In this document: positions 16,484 to 25,040 of the stretch, piece after piece
How positions within the stretch are numbered: the first letter of the stretch is position 1
Layout of the letters: each line of letters opens with the position of its first letter
Assembly (NCBI GenBank): GCA_018000835.1
Contig: JAGNJD010000024.1
Coordinates: 1-37,986, forward strand
Source: Candidatus Goldiibacteriota bacterium
Lineage (GTDB): Bacteria > Oederibacteriota > PGYV01 > DSYL01
Length of the DNA: 37,986 nt
Reading direction: 5' to 3'
The notes under the pieces: model-generated
What the model was told of the DNA's origin: nothing
Seen by the model: the letters and a program-made list of their open reading frames with translations, nothing else
Databases searched by the model: none
Program-made: the position numbers and the translations under genes

Positions 16484-19400
16484 CTAATCCTGATGTGTAT
16501 ATATGCTCATACCACTTCCATAGTATGACTCATATATATGCTGATAAATTAAGCCACACTTGTGACGATAAACTTCGGTTGAGAATGCCGGCGGCAGGTT
16601 TTCAAGCATTTCCTCAATACATAACTTCACGGATGCTCTCGCCTGTTGTTTCTTTCTCCAGTCAAGAACAAGTTTTCCCGATTTCAGTTTTTCCAAAAGG
16701 TCATGTGCTATTTTTTTTACTGCCAGAATCTCTTTCTGCGTCATTTTAAGCGGTGGATTAACCAATAAGTCGTAGACTGCAAGTTCCTCTTCTGATAGAT
16801 TTTCTGAAAGCGCCCGCTTTTCTTCATCATCCAGATTTTTAACAAACTCAAGCAATCGTCTATAATACTCTTCAACATTCATTGAGCCGGCATTGTATTC
16901 ATCAATTAATTTCTGAAAGCGTTCCATATAATTAATGCGGGACTTATTAAGCATATATAAGGCATGCAGTCTGACTTCAATAGCTTTTCTCAACTGTTCT
17001 GCTAATATTCGCTTGCGGCCTTTATTGAACTCTTCCTGTAATTTTTCAATATCTATTTTGCTCAAATCCAGTATTTTGCCAGCGCCGTATTTTTCTGGTT
17101 TTTCTGCCAGATAATGTGTCTCAACCTTTACTGATTTATCCAGCAATTCAGAAACTTGTTGAAGCACATCAGAAATATCAACCGTCGGCGATATTGAACC
17201 TAACTTATCTGCTAAAACCTGTAATATCTTCACAACCGGCTGGAACTCACCTGCAGATGTATCTGGCAATATCGCTTTATATGTTTTTTGAATGATTGCA
17301 TTCTTTTCTTTAAACATAGATTTTCGTTCTTCATTTTCTAATATGTGTTCAATCGCATCATCTATTAAACTGACGCAATCTAATCCCTCAGATTTCATTA
17401 TCTCTGACAAAGATATTTTCCATTCATTTAATAATTCTTTCATTTCCTTGATATCTTTACGAAGTTGTTCTATCAACTCAGATTTTGCAATAATCGGTGT
17501 ATCAACGCTCCCTGTTCCAACAGGAGCAGCATATATAGCCAGTGCCTGATTCAAGTTATGAAGCACGCCGATATAATCAACTATTAATCCTACAACTTTA
17601 TTCTCGCCAAAGACCCTGTTAACCCGGGCAATGGTCTGCATAAGAGTATGATTTTTCATTGGTTTATCAAGATAAATCGTAGAACATGAAGGAACATCAA
17701 AACCAGTCATCCACATAGCACAGACAAAAACAATCCTTAAGGGGTCATCTGCGTCTTTAAATTTCTCGGCAAGATCTTCTTTGTTCATCCTTATACGATG
17801 TGGCGTGATATCCACACCCTTTACTTTTAAATCCTCAACTTCATTCTGTGATTGGGATACAACAACTGCCATGTCTGTTTGTTGCATATAAGTTATTTTA
17901 TTGCTTATATCTTCTCTAACTTTTTCATCAATTGCTTTTTCCAGTTCTTTTTTTAATTTATTAATATATTCCTCCCAGCATTTATGGACTTTATTATACA
18001 TTTTTACGGCTGTTGCTTTGTCAATTGATACAACCATTGCTTTGCCCATAAAACCACGATTCATAAAATGCGCAACGATATCCCGGGCAATATCCTCAAG
18101 CCGATCTTCACGAGTAATCAGTTGATATTCTTTAGAAAATTCTCTTTCAAATTTCTTTTCCTGTTCAGAATCTAATTCTGCATTTTCTAAAATGCGCTGA
18201 ATATCTTCATTCAAATTTAAGTTTACTAACTGGACTTTTGGTTTTCGGTTTTCATAGTAAAGCGGAACTGTTGCTTTATCATCAATTGCCTGTTTAAAAT
18301 TATAAATACTGACATAATCGCCAAAAACTTCCTTAGTTTTTTCTTCACCTACAATAAGCGGTGTGCCTGTAAATGCAATAAACCCCGCGTTCGGCAATGC
18401 ATTACGCATATTCATAGCAAAAATATCATACTGTGTTCTGTGTGCTTCATCAGTTATGACAATAATATCTGAACGGTTGGAAATAACCGGATGGACTGTT
18501 CCTTTTTCAGTTCTGAATTTTTGAATGGTTGTAAAGACATAACGGTGGTCTTCTTTTAGCAACCGTCTTAAATCATCACTTGTTTCAGCCCATTCCTGTT
18601 TTCCCTGAATAACACCTGAACGCACAAATCGTTTATATGTCTGCTCATCCAGTTCGTTTCTATCTGTTACAACCACAAATGTCCAGTTGCCGGGAATTTT
18701 TCTTAAAATCTTCTGTGAAAAGAAAATCATTGATTCTGTTTTGCCTGAACCCTGTGTATGCCAGAAAACGCCAAGTCGTCCTTTATTTTCACGCATCTTT
18801 TGAAATGCTTTGATTGATTTCTCGACGCCTAAATACTGGTGATTCTTGGCAATAATTTTAATAGGGCCATTTTTCTCTTCCTTAAATAAAGTATAGTTTT
18901 CAAGAATATCCATGAAGCGGAACTTTTCACAAACGCCCTTTATAACCGTGTCAAGTGAAACTGTCCCTTTTTCACCTTCATCGTTAATCTTTTTCCATTC
19001 GCTGAAATGGTCCCATTCTGCAGAAAGCGTCCCAACCCTACTTTGACTGCCATTTGAAAGAATAATCACCCCATTAAACCAGAATACCTGTGGGATAGTT
19101 GACTTATAATCTCTTAAGTTCTCATCATAAGCTTTTTTAAGGTTACGATGAGATGCTTTAAGTTCCATAAAAAGAAGTGGGATACCATTGACAAATCCTA
19201 CAAGGTCGGCTCTTCTGGTATACATCTCGCCTGAAATCCAGAACTGAGAAGCCAGAAAGAAATCATTGTTTTCTATATTAACCCAGTCAATAATCTGGAC
19301 TCGTTCTGAAACATGTTCATTTTTATTATTCAGATAGGAAACAAGAATTCCGTTTTTAAGCAAATCAAACACTTCACGATTTGCTGAAACCATTCCCATT

Positions 19401-19660
19401 AAATTTCTATCCGCAGTCAGTATTTTTATTGCTTCATCAAGAACTGTTTCAGGAAGAGAGGGGTTGATTTTTTGCAGTGCGGGTTTAAGTTTTGAAACCA
19501 AAATAACATCTGCTTTTGTCTCTCTGCCTAAAAAACTTTTACCATTCTCGTCAAACTCATGAAAACAGTTCTGAACAGACCAGCCGAGTTTGCTAAATAA
19601 ATCCATTGCCGGTTTTTCTATCAATGCGGATTCTGAATAATCATTATTTGCTGGCGTCAT
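16484..19660 (-). CDS. hsdR: Type I restriction enzyme R (motor/nuclease) subunit
   Basis: The 1058-residue protein is full length for HsdR. The N-terminal PD-(D/E)xK nuclease is visible as RADLVGF (Asp near 152) and FMELKAS (Glu-x-Lys near 164-166). SF2 helicase motifs follow: Walker A HTQGSGKT (about 300-307), DEAH box (about 402), and ARVNRVF as motif VI. The C-terminal DUF3387-like domain (LVNPPLKMTQKE, DWRKKQQARA) ends the protein. It translocates and cuts DNA lacking the HsdM/HsdS modification. Its ATG overlaps the hsdS stop by 4 bases (ATGA). The gene looks intact. Fewer ACG codons than in flanking genes suggest acquisition with the rest of the island. Confidence 0.95.
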   Translation of the reverse strand: MTPANNDYSESALIEKPAMDLFSKLGWSVQNCFHEFDENGKSFLGRETKADVILVSKLKPALQKINPSLPETVLDEAIKILTADRNLMGMVSANREVFDLLKNGILVSYLNNKNEHVSERVQIIDWVNIENNDFFLASQFWISGEMYTRRADLVGFVNGIPLLFMELKASHRNLKKAYDENLRDYKSTIPQVFWFNGVIILSNGSQSRVGTLSAEWDHFSEWKKINDEGEKGTVSLDTVIKGVCEKFRFMDILENYTLFKEEKNGPIKIIAKNHQYLGVEKSIKAFQKMRENKGRLGVFWHTQGSGKTESMIFFSQKILRKIPGNWTFVVVTDRNELDEQTYKRFVRSGVIQGKQEWAETSDDLRRLLKEDHRYVFTTIQKFRTEKGTVHPVISNRSDIIVITDEAHRTQYDIFAMNMRNALPNAGFIAFTGTPLIVGEEKTKEVFGDYVSIYNFKQAIDDKATVPLYYENRKPKVQLVNLNLNEDIQRILENAELDSEQEKKFEREFSKEYQLITREDRLEDIARDIVAHFMNRGFMGKAMVVSIDKATAVKMYNKVHKCWEEYINKLKKELEKAIDEKVREDISNKITYMQQTDMAVVVSQSQNEVEDLKVKGVDITPHRIRMNKEDLAEKFKDADDPLRIVFVCAMWMTGFDVPSCSTIYLDKPMKNHTLMQTIARVNRVFGENKVVGLIVDYIGVLHNLNQALAIYAAPVGTGSVDTPIIAKSELIEQLRKDIKEMKELLNEWKISLSEIMKSEGLDCVSLIDDAIEHILENEERKSMFKEKNAIIQKTYKAILPDTSAGEFQPVVKILQVLADKLGSISPTVDISDVLQQVSELLDKSVKVETHYLAEKPEKYGAGKILDLSKIDIEKLQEEFNKGRKRILAEQLRKAIEVRLHALYMLNKSRINYMERFQKLIDEYNAGSMNVEEYYRRLLEFVKNLDDEEKRALSENLSEEELAVYDLLVNPPLKMTQKEILAVKKIAHDLLEKLKSGKLVLDWRKKQQARASVKLCIEEMLENLPPAFSTEVYRHKCGLIYQHIYESYYGSGMSIYTHQD

Positions 19661-20898
19661 TCTTCCTGCTCCCTTATCGCAATGTCCAAATCAGAAATAT
19701 CAAGTTCACCTGAAATGAGTTTGGGAAGAAGAAGGTCACGGGTTGTTCTTAATATTTTATTTATTTTTTGCAGAACAAATACTTTATTAAGTAAAGGTAA
19801 TACAAGTTTTCCAAAATCTTCTATTATATTTTTAGATGGTAATATAATTTTTATTTTTTGTAGCCCATCATTAGTTAATGACATTTGGGTTGCACCAGTG
19901 CAAAATTGGTCTTTCTTCTGATGAAATTCTTCAGATTTAATAGTTAAATAAAGAAAAGGAAAATTAAATTCGCTTGTTTTAAAACCAGCAAAACCAGAAG
20001 AAAGAATTGAACCATTTGCAATATTTTCATTTACTTTTGTAAATCCCAAAACTTTATAAGTATCTTTCATCCTTGCAAACCATACCGAGAACAATAATGG
20101 TTGTTTCTGCGCTCTGCTTGGTTTATCATCATAAGAAACTAAAATTCCATCTTTTACTATATCAATACCTTCTACATCCGCTGTGGCAAAATATTCTTTT
20201 TTGCCTTCATATTTGGAAATACTTTCATTGATAAAATCCCAAGTACTGCATTCCATAATACTTTTAACTTCCCACCCCTCTGGAATCTTCCCTAATTCTG
20301 AATTGACAAACTTTACCTTTTCATGTCCAGGAAAGCGGAAATCAACAAACCATTCCTTATAAATCCTCTGCGCCATTTCTTCAAGGATTTGTATTCGCCG
20401 GGTATTATTTTCTATCAGGTCATCGTAGGCGGAAAGGGTAGCAGAGATTTTTTGCTGAACATCTATTGGATAAACAGGAATTTTACCTTTCTGAATAATT
20501 TCAGTATCAACGGCAGGATAAGCCGCTCCCTTAGCACATAATGTAAGGTAATCTGTAAATTTTTGCTCGGTTACAGCATAATAGAAGTATCTTGAGTCAA
20601 TACCTTCCTTTGCTCTTAATACCGCAAAACCAGTAGATACTACAACATTATCTCTGGGATTTTTTATATATAAAAAAGAACGCCGATTTGGTCTCACCGT
20701 AGATAAAATAGTATCACCATCTTTTATTAGACGCTTTGCTCTACTTGGTGCTTCAGATAATGGTATTAATTTACTTTCAATTAAATAACCACTACCAACA
20801 GACTGAATATCAATATATTCAATTTCATTGTAAGGATAATCCTTTTTAATTGAATCAGGATTAATAAACGCTACTTCTTCTATTGTCTTAATTTCCAT
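19657..20898 (-). CDS. hsdS: Type I restriction-modification specificity subunit
   Basis: The 413-residue protein has two target-recognition half-repeats joined by conserved helices. The first half ends with AYDDLIENNTRRIQILEEMA and the second begins LGKIPEGWEVKSI; the end RDLLLPKLISGELDISDL repeats the pattern. Each half reads one part of a split DNA target. It pairs with HsdM and HsdR. The ATG at 20898 lies inside the 3' end of a 52-codon copy of the hsdM tail (20880-21038), showing that hsdS originally followed such a tail directly. Both recognition domains look complete. Confidence 0.93.
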   Translation of the reverse strand: MEIKTIEEVAFINPDSIKKDYPYNEIEYIDIQSVGSGYLIESKLIPLSEAPSRAKRLIKDGDTILSTVRPNRRSFLYIKNPRDNVVVSTGFAVLRAKEGIDSRYFYYAVTEQKFTDYLTLCAKGAAYPAVDTEIIQKGKIPVYPIDVQQKISATLSAYDDLIENNTRRIQILEEMAQRIYKEWFVDFRFPGHEKVKFVNSELGKIPEGWEVKSIMECSTWDFINESISKYEGKKEYFATADVEGIDIVKDGILVSYDDKPSRAQKQPLLFSVWFARMKDTYKVLGFTKVNENIANGSILSSGFAGFKTSEFNFPFLYLTIKSEEFHQKKDQFCTGATQMSLTNDGLQKIKIILPSKNIIEDFGKLVLPLLNKVFVLQKINKILRTTRDLLLPKLISGELDISDLDIAIREQEE

Positions 20899-21038
20899 TG
20901 TTTATTTCTACCATCATACTCTTTAGATGCTGTTTTAATCAAATTACTTATCCCCAGCTTCTTTTCAACATCTTCCGCCATCTGCTTTTCTAATTTCTTT
21001 GTTTCTTTGTTTAATTTTTCCAGTTCTTCATTCAACAT
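20880..21038 (-). pseudogene. Duplicated hsdM C-terminal tail, copy 3 (52-codon ORF)
   Basis: This mini-ORF starts [20 protein letters not shown] and continues AEDVEKKLGI, nearly the same coiled coil as the end of the intact HsdM ([19 protein letters not shown]). It overlaps the glycosylase 3' end by 11 bases and the hsdS start by 19 bases. AAAGGA is suitably placed before its ATG, so it could be translated. It is best read as the original hsdM 3' end left next to hsdS when other genes were inserted. An independent role for the peptide is not supported. Confidence 0.7.
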
Positions 21039-21675
21039 TTTTACATCCTTTCTTCACAGGACAATTCTTACACAAAGGTATTCGTGGTTTGCATATAGAT
21101 GAAGCAAAATCTATAATACAAAAAAGAAATATATCCGGGTATTTATATTTAAATAGTTCATAAGCAATTCTCACGATTTCTATTTTTCTTCTAAGTTCTC
21201 CATCAAGGTTTAATCCATAATATCTATTCACAAATCTTGCAATATTAGAATCAACCACCGGGGCAGGCTTTTTAAAAGCAATTATGCTTATTGCACATGA
21301 GATATATTCTCCAATACCGGGCACGGTAGATAATAATTTATAATCATCGGGGAAGTTACCATTGCACTTTTCTACAATAAATTTTGCAGATTTAATAAAA
21401 TGTTTATATCTCCAGTGAAGTCCAAGTGTTTCAGTATATCTCCGTATCACTTCTGTTTTTGCTTTAGATAATGCAAAAACATTCGGGAATCTTTTTATGA
21501 AATCATTATAAACAGGAACAACCTGCTCAGCTCTGGTTCTATGTAACATAAATTCAGCAATCATAATTTTGTATGGATCCGATGTATGTCTCCATGGAAA
21601 ATCTCTACCATTTTTTTTGTACCAGTTAATCAATTTTTTTCTAACTGAATTTATTTTATCTTCATATTCACTCAT
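21028..21675 (-). CDS. HhH-GPD DNA glycosylase, Mig-type T:G mismatch enzyme (EndoIII/MutY superfamily)
   Basis: The 215-residue protein has the helix-hairpin-helix STVPGIGEYISCAI (about 116-129), the catalytic Asp D142 in PVVDSNIARF, and a [4Fe-4S] site C195-x6-C202-x2-C205-x5-C211. At the position of the EndoIII catalytic Lys it has Tyr (Y124), the hallmark of Mig mismatch glycosylases, which remove T from T:G pairs formed when 5-methylcytosine deaminates. EFMLHRTRAEQVVPVY near the N-terminus also fits Mig better than MutY. It shares an operon with a cytosine-5 methyltransferase, the same association as Mig.MthI and analogous to Vsr beside Dcm. The start overlaps the receiver-gene stop (ATGA). 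A MutY-like A:G specificity is less likely. Confidence 0.8.
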   Translation of the reverse strand: MSEYEDKINSVRKKLINWYKKNGRDFPWRHTSDPYKIMIAEFMLHRTRAEQVVPVYNDFIKRFPNVFALSKAKTEVIRRYTETLGLHWRYKHFIKSAKFIVEKCNGNFPDDYKLLSTVPGIGEYISCAISIIAFKKPAPVVDSNIARFVNRYYGLNLDGELRRKIEIVRIAYELFKYKYPDIFLFCIIDFASSICKPRIPLCKNCPVKKGCKNVE

Positions 21676-22943
21676 AAGTATGTTATACCCGGTCTGTTTA
21701 TATGTCCGGCTATTTTTGTCTGTATGTCATTCAATAATTCTTTTCTTACTCTCATTTTAGACTTTACGTCATCCAGTTTTTCTAATTCAATTGAAGTTAA
21801 AAATCTTATATCAAAAATAAAATAGCAAAGATCATTATCAATTTTAAATAATGGTGTTTTATAAATATAATCCGCTTTCTTTAAATTACCTTTATATTTT
21901 TCTGGCCATTTAACACCACTTAAAATTCTGTTTCTTTCCCATTTGTTCTGGGCGTAATCACAAAAAGGGGAGACTTCAAGATGTATTAATTCTGATTTTT
22001 CAATGAGATTTGTTCTCTCTTCAAACTGGTTTAGATCACCATTGAATATACTTTCTATTAGATCTTTTTTATTTACTTTTATGATTTTATCATCGTTAAA
22101 GATATAAATATTCCCCGGTATTGGTTTATTGTTTTGTTCTAATGAAATATGTAATCTTTTATTTATTTCACCTATTATATTTTTATCATCCAGATTTTGT
22201 TGCTGTAGCATATCCATATTTTTATCAGTATCAACGTTATCTGTAAATATATTGCTTTCAATTATATCAATAAATAAACTATTAAACGAAAGCATTGCAT
22301 ATTTCCATACATTATCCTTATCAACCTGCTTCCCTTCATAAGCCTCTGCAAGTTTAACAAGCAAATTATTTGTATTATTATTCCAATTGCCATCAAAAGG
22401 ATAAATAGATGAAATATCATTAATAATTTCACCTGATGATCTATTACTTATATTCTGCCACTTAAGAAAAAACTCAAAGGAACCGAATTCATTAATTTTT
22501 CCAATTAGTTTATCAGATATTTTTTTGATATCAAATTCATCGCCCTCATTTACTTTGCATTCTGATTTATCAATACACAAAGTAAAAAGAGGTGAAAGTT
22601 CTTTAAGATTGTCACTTAAATCTCCAGCAAGTTCCTGATGTTTTGTCCATGCTATGATTATATATGGTTGACATTTTTCAGAAACAATTTTTGAAATAAC
22701 ACCTTTCAGAGCTGAAAGTTTTGTTTTATCTTCAGTTACCCCTTCCATGCCTTCAAGTTCAATATCAAGAAATACGATTCTAACATTATCAAGGGGGGTA
22801 GCTGGCAGTTCTCCTGCATTGCCATTAAAATATTTAAAAGAAACATCCATTTTTGAAAGAACCTTAATAAGGGGCAACGCTTCTTCAAATTTATCATCTA
22901 CTATAACCACCGACCCATTTTCCGGGTAAAAATTATCTTTCAT
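21672..22943 (-). CDS. Receiver-domain protein with unknown C-terminal region
   Basis: The 423-residue protein begins with a response-regulator receiver fold: VVIVDD (acidic pair D16-D17), phospho-acceptor D60 in IVFLDIELEG, T100 in IIIAWTKH and K126 in LCIDKSE, so the pocket residues appear complete. Residues about 140-423 match no family I recognise. They are polar with aromatic patches (FEFFLKWQNI, HLEVSPFCDYAQNKWERNR) and have no clear DNA-binding helix, membrane segment or nuclease motif. HLEVSPFCDYAQ holds His, Glu, Asp and Cys that might form a metal or catalytic site, but this is speculation. AGGAGG lies at the end of the GHKL gene 3 bp upstream. Likely partner of the histidine-kinase-like ATPase encoded before it. 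Confidence 0.65.
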   Translation of the reverse strand: MKDNFYPENGSVVIVDDKFEEALPLIKVLSKMDVSFKYFNGNAGELPATPLDNVRIVFLDIELEGMEGVTEDKTKLSALKGVISKIVSEKCQPYIIIAWTKHQELAGDLSDNLKELSPLFTLCIDKSECKVNEGDEFDIKKISDKLIGKINEFGSFEFFLKWQNISNRSSGEIINDISSIYPFDGNWNNNTNNLLVKLAEAYEGKQVDKDNVWKYAMLSFNSLFIDIIESNIFTDNVDTDKNMDMLQQQNLDDKNIIGEINKRLHISLEQNNKPIPGNIYIFNDDKIIKVNKKDLIESIFNGDLNQFEERTNLIEKSELIHLEVSPFCDYAQNKWERNRILSGVKWPEKYKGNLKKADYIYKTPLFKIDNDLCYFIFDIRFLTSIELEKLDDVKSKMRVRKELLNDIQTKIAGHINRPGITYL

Positions 22944-22946
22944 AAT

Positions 22947-25040
22947 TTATTCCCTCCTTAATGATAAAACTATTATGGCACCAGATTTATATTCAAACGG
23001 AATATTGTAGTCATCAATCTCAGAATCATCCGGAAAAAGAAGAAGTCCTTTATGAGCTTCAATCACCTCACTTACAATGTGAAGACCAAGCCCCATCCCA
23101 TCGGGTTTTGCACTTACAAATGGCTTAATAATCTCCTCTGCAGGCAGTGTGAAACCTGAACCATTATCTGCAATTATAATGGATAAATAACCTTCCGGTC
23201 TATCTATAAGGTTAATGAATAATTTTTTTTCTTCATTTTTATCTTTTTTAGAATAATCCAGCCACCAGATTGAATTATCGATGATATTCATAATGCTGTT
23301 AAGCATAAGGTTTCTTACCACAGGAATTTTATTATCACCTTTATAATTTTGATATTCCTTTTGCAATATTATTTTATGATACTTCAATCTATATTCCATA
23401 TTGAAAATTGTCTGGTCAATAATTTTTATGAGATCTTCTTTTTTATTTTCTGACCTTCTTATAAGAGCAGTATAACCTTCAACAAGATTGGAAAGATGCT
23501 TTACAAGAGTTATTATTCTTTCATTGACTTTTTCCTTTTCTATAATTTTTTTTAATTCCTCAAGAATTTTTTCCATTTCATGTATAACCACAGAAAGATT
23601 CAATCCTGCGCCTGCGCTCCTTAGAAGTATTTCACTTATGTTCTCATATTCTTTCTCAATTTTGTTAAGATATCTGGTAATCTCGTTTCTGATAGAATCA
23701 TCTTTGATTTTTTCTTCTATTACAGATTTTAATTCATTTATTGATGCTATAACAGGTTGCGATTTTTCTTTTGTTCCATAGAACAACCTTATTTTTTCCT
23801 TATCAATATTTCTTTGACCTTCAATAACGTTAAGAAGATATAGAATTGCTGATTTAAAGGTTAAATATGCTTCATTTTCAATGAATCCTTCTCTATTGGT
23901 TTTTTCAATAAGGTCTTTGCTCCGTTCTCTATTAAGTTCAATCGCACCCAGTATTAAGTTATTGCTGATTCTTTTAGCAGGCACATTAACACGTCTTATA
24001 TCAAGTTCGAGCCAGTCATTTTCCGGTTCTCCATAGTCATATACCCTTATTCCATCGCGATAAATCCGGATACCGCCATTAAGATTCAAATATTCTTTGA
24101 GTCCTTTTATATCAGTTAAACCCAGTTTTAATATTTTAGTCTCCCTGTCAAATATATATGCTGTAAAATTAACATTCCCTATTTTATAATTATTTAAATC
24201 AATACTCTTATTATCTCTATCAACCATTTTTAATACTTTTGCTATTTGTTTATCGGTTTCGTTAACAAACCTTTTTTGCAATTTATTCATTATACTATAT
24301 GGTCTGAATTCATATTTGAACTTTTTTATTCTGTCTCCTTCAAGTTCTGCCTCCACATAATAAAGCGCATAATCTTTTACTTTATCAGGTGTTAATAAAT
24401 CCTGAATCCATTCAGATTTATCAATATAATAACTGACCTTAAAATCTGATGATGGACTGAAAGGATTATTAAAAGCAATAATAGAACGATATAAATCTCT
24501 TATACTACCACGCTCCCATTTATTTTTTAATGAAGTTATAATAATACGTGTCCCCGTTTTATCTCCTTTAAAAATCTCAGGTTCTCTTTCAACAGGACTT
24601 ACAGGAATTTCTTCTATATATTTGTATTGTTTTATGGTATTCCAGTTAAAAGAAAAATATATTTCTTTTTTATTGGATTGCCTGCTAATCAATTCAATTT
24701 TATTGCCCAGTTTATGTATGGCAAATCTTCCTATTCCTTTTTCACCCAATGGATGTCTTTTATATTTTGGTGTTTCAGTCATTTTATTTTTAAAATCAGT
24801 CCCGGCTTCAAACCAGACATTTTTAATAATATCCATATTCATTCCACAACCATTGTCTTCAATAACTATCTGACCTTTTTCCGAATTATCTACTTCTTTC
24901 ATAATAACGTTAACTTCAGAAGCATCTGCATCATAGGCGTTTTTTACAAGTTCTATTAAAGCTATACTCTCATTTTTTATCAATTGTTCCCCAATCTGTT
25001 GAAGCAATCTTGCTCTTACTTTGAATCTGGTTTCGCTCAT
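22947..25040 (-). CDS. Double-GHKL ATPase: N-terminal Hsp90/MORC-like domain plus C-terminal histidine-kinase module
   Basis: Start is the ATG at 25038-25040, giving 697 residues; the TGA of the methyltransferase overlaps it (ATGA) and AAAGGA precedes. A longer frame upstream lies inside the methyltransferase gene. The N-terminal ATPase has ELVKNAYDADA (N34, D37), EDNGCGM (61-67) and GEKGIGRFA (99-107), as in Hsp90, MutL and MORC/paraMORC proteins. The middle (about 130-430) is S5/transducer-like and unassigned. The C-terminus looks like a kinase: H-box-like VVIHEMEK with H487, N-box NIIDNSIWWL (about 588), G1 ADNGSGF, PFVSAKPDG and G2 GMGLGLHIV (about 648). No membrane segments, so cytoplasmic. 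ParaMORC ATPases are known in restriction-modification loci; the added kinase half and adjacent receiver gene suggest phosphotransfer (inference). Confidence 0.75.
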   Translation of the reverse strand: MSETRFKVRARLLQQIGEQLIKNESIALIELVKNAYDADASEVNVIMKEVDNSEKGQIVIEDNGCGMNMDIIKNVWFEAGTDFKNKMTETPKYKRHPLGEKGIGRFAIHKLGNKIELISRQSNKKEIYFSFNWNTIKQYKYIEEIPVSPVEREPEIFKGDKTGTRIIITSLKNKWERGSIRDLYRSIIAFNNPFSPSSDFKVSYYIDKSEWIQDLLTPDKVKDYALYYVEAELEGDRIKKFKYEFRPYSIMNKLQKRFVNETDKQIAKVLKMVDRDNKSIDLNNYKIGNVNFTAYIFDRETKILKLGLTDIKGLKEYLNLNGGIRIYRDGIRVYDYGEPENDWLELDIRRVNVPAKRISNNLILGAIELNRERSKDLIEKTNREGFIENEAYLTFKSAILYLLNVIEGQRNIDKEKIRLFYGTKEKSQPVIASINELKSVIEEKIKDDSIRNEITRYLNKIEKEYENISEILLRSAGAGLNLSVVIHEMEKILEELKKIIEKEKVNERIITLVKHLSNLVEGYTALIRRSENKKEDLIKIIDQTIFNMEYRLKYHKIILQKEYQNYKGDNKIPVVRNLMLNSIMNIIDNSIWWLDYSKKDKNEEKKLFINLIDRPEGYLSIIIADNGSGFTLPAEEIIKPFVSAKPDGMGLGLHIVSEVIEAHKGLLLFPDDSEIDDYNIPFEYKSGAIIVLSLRRE

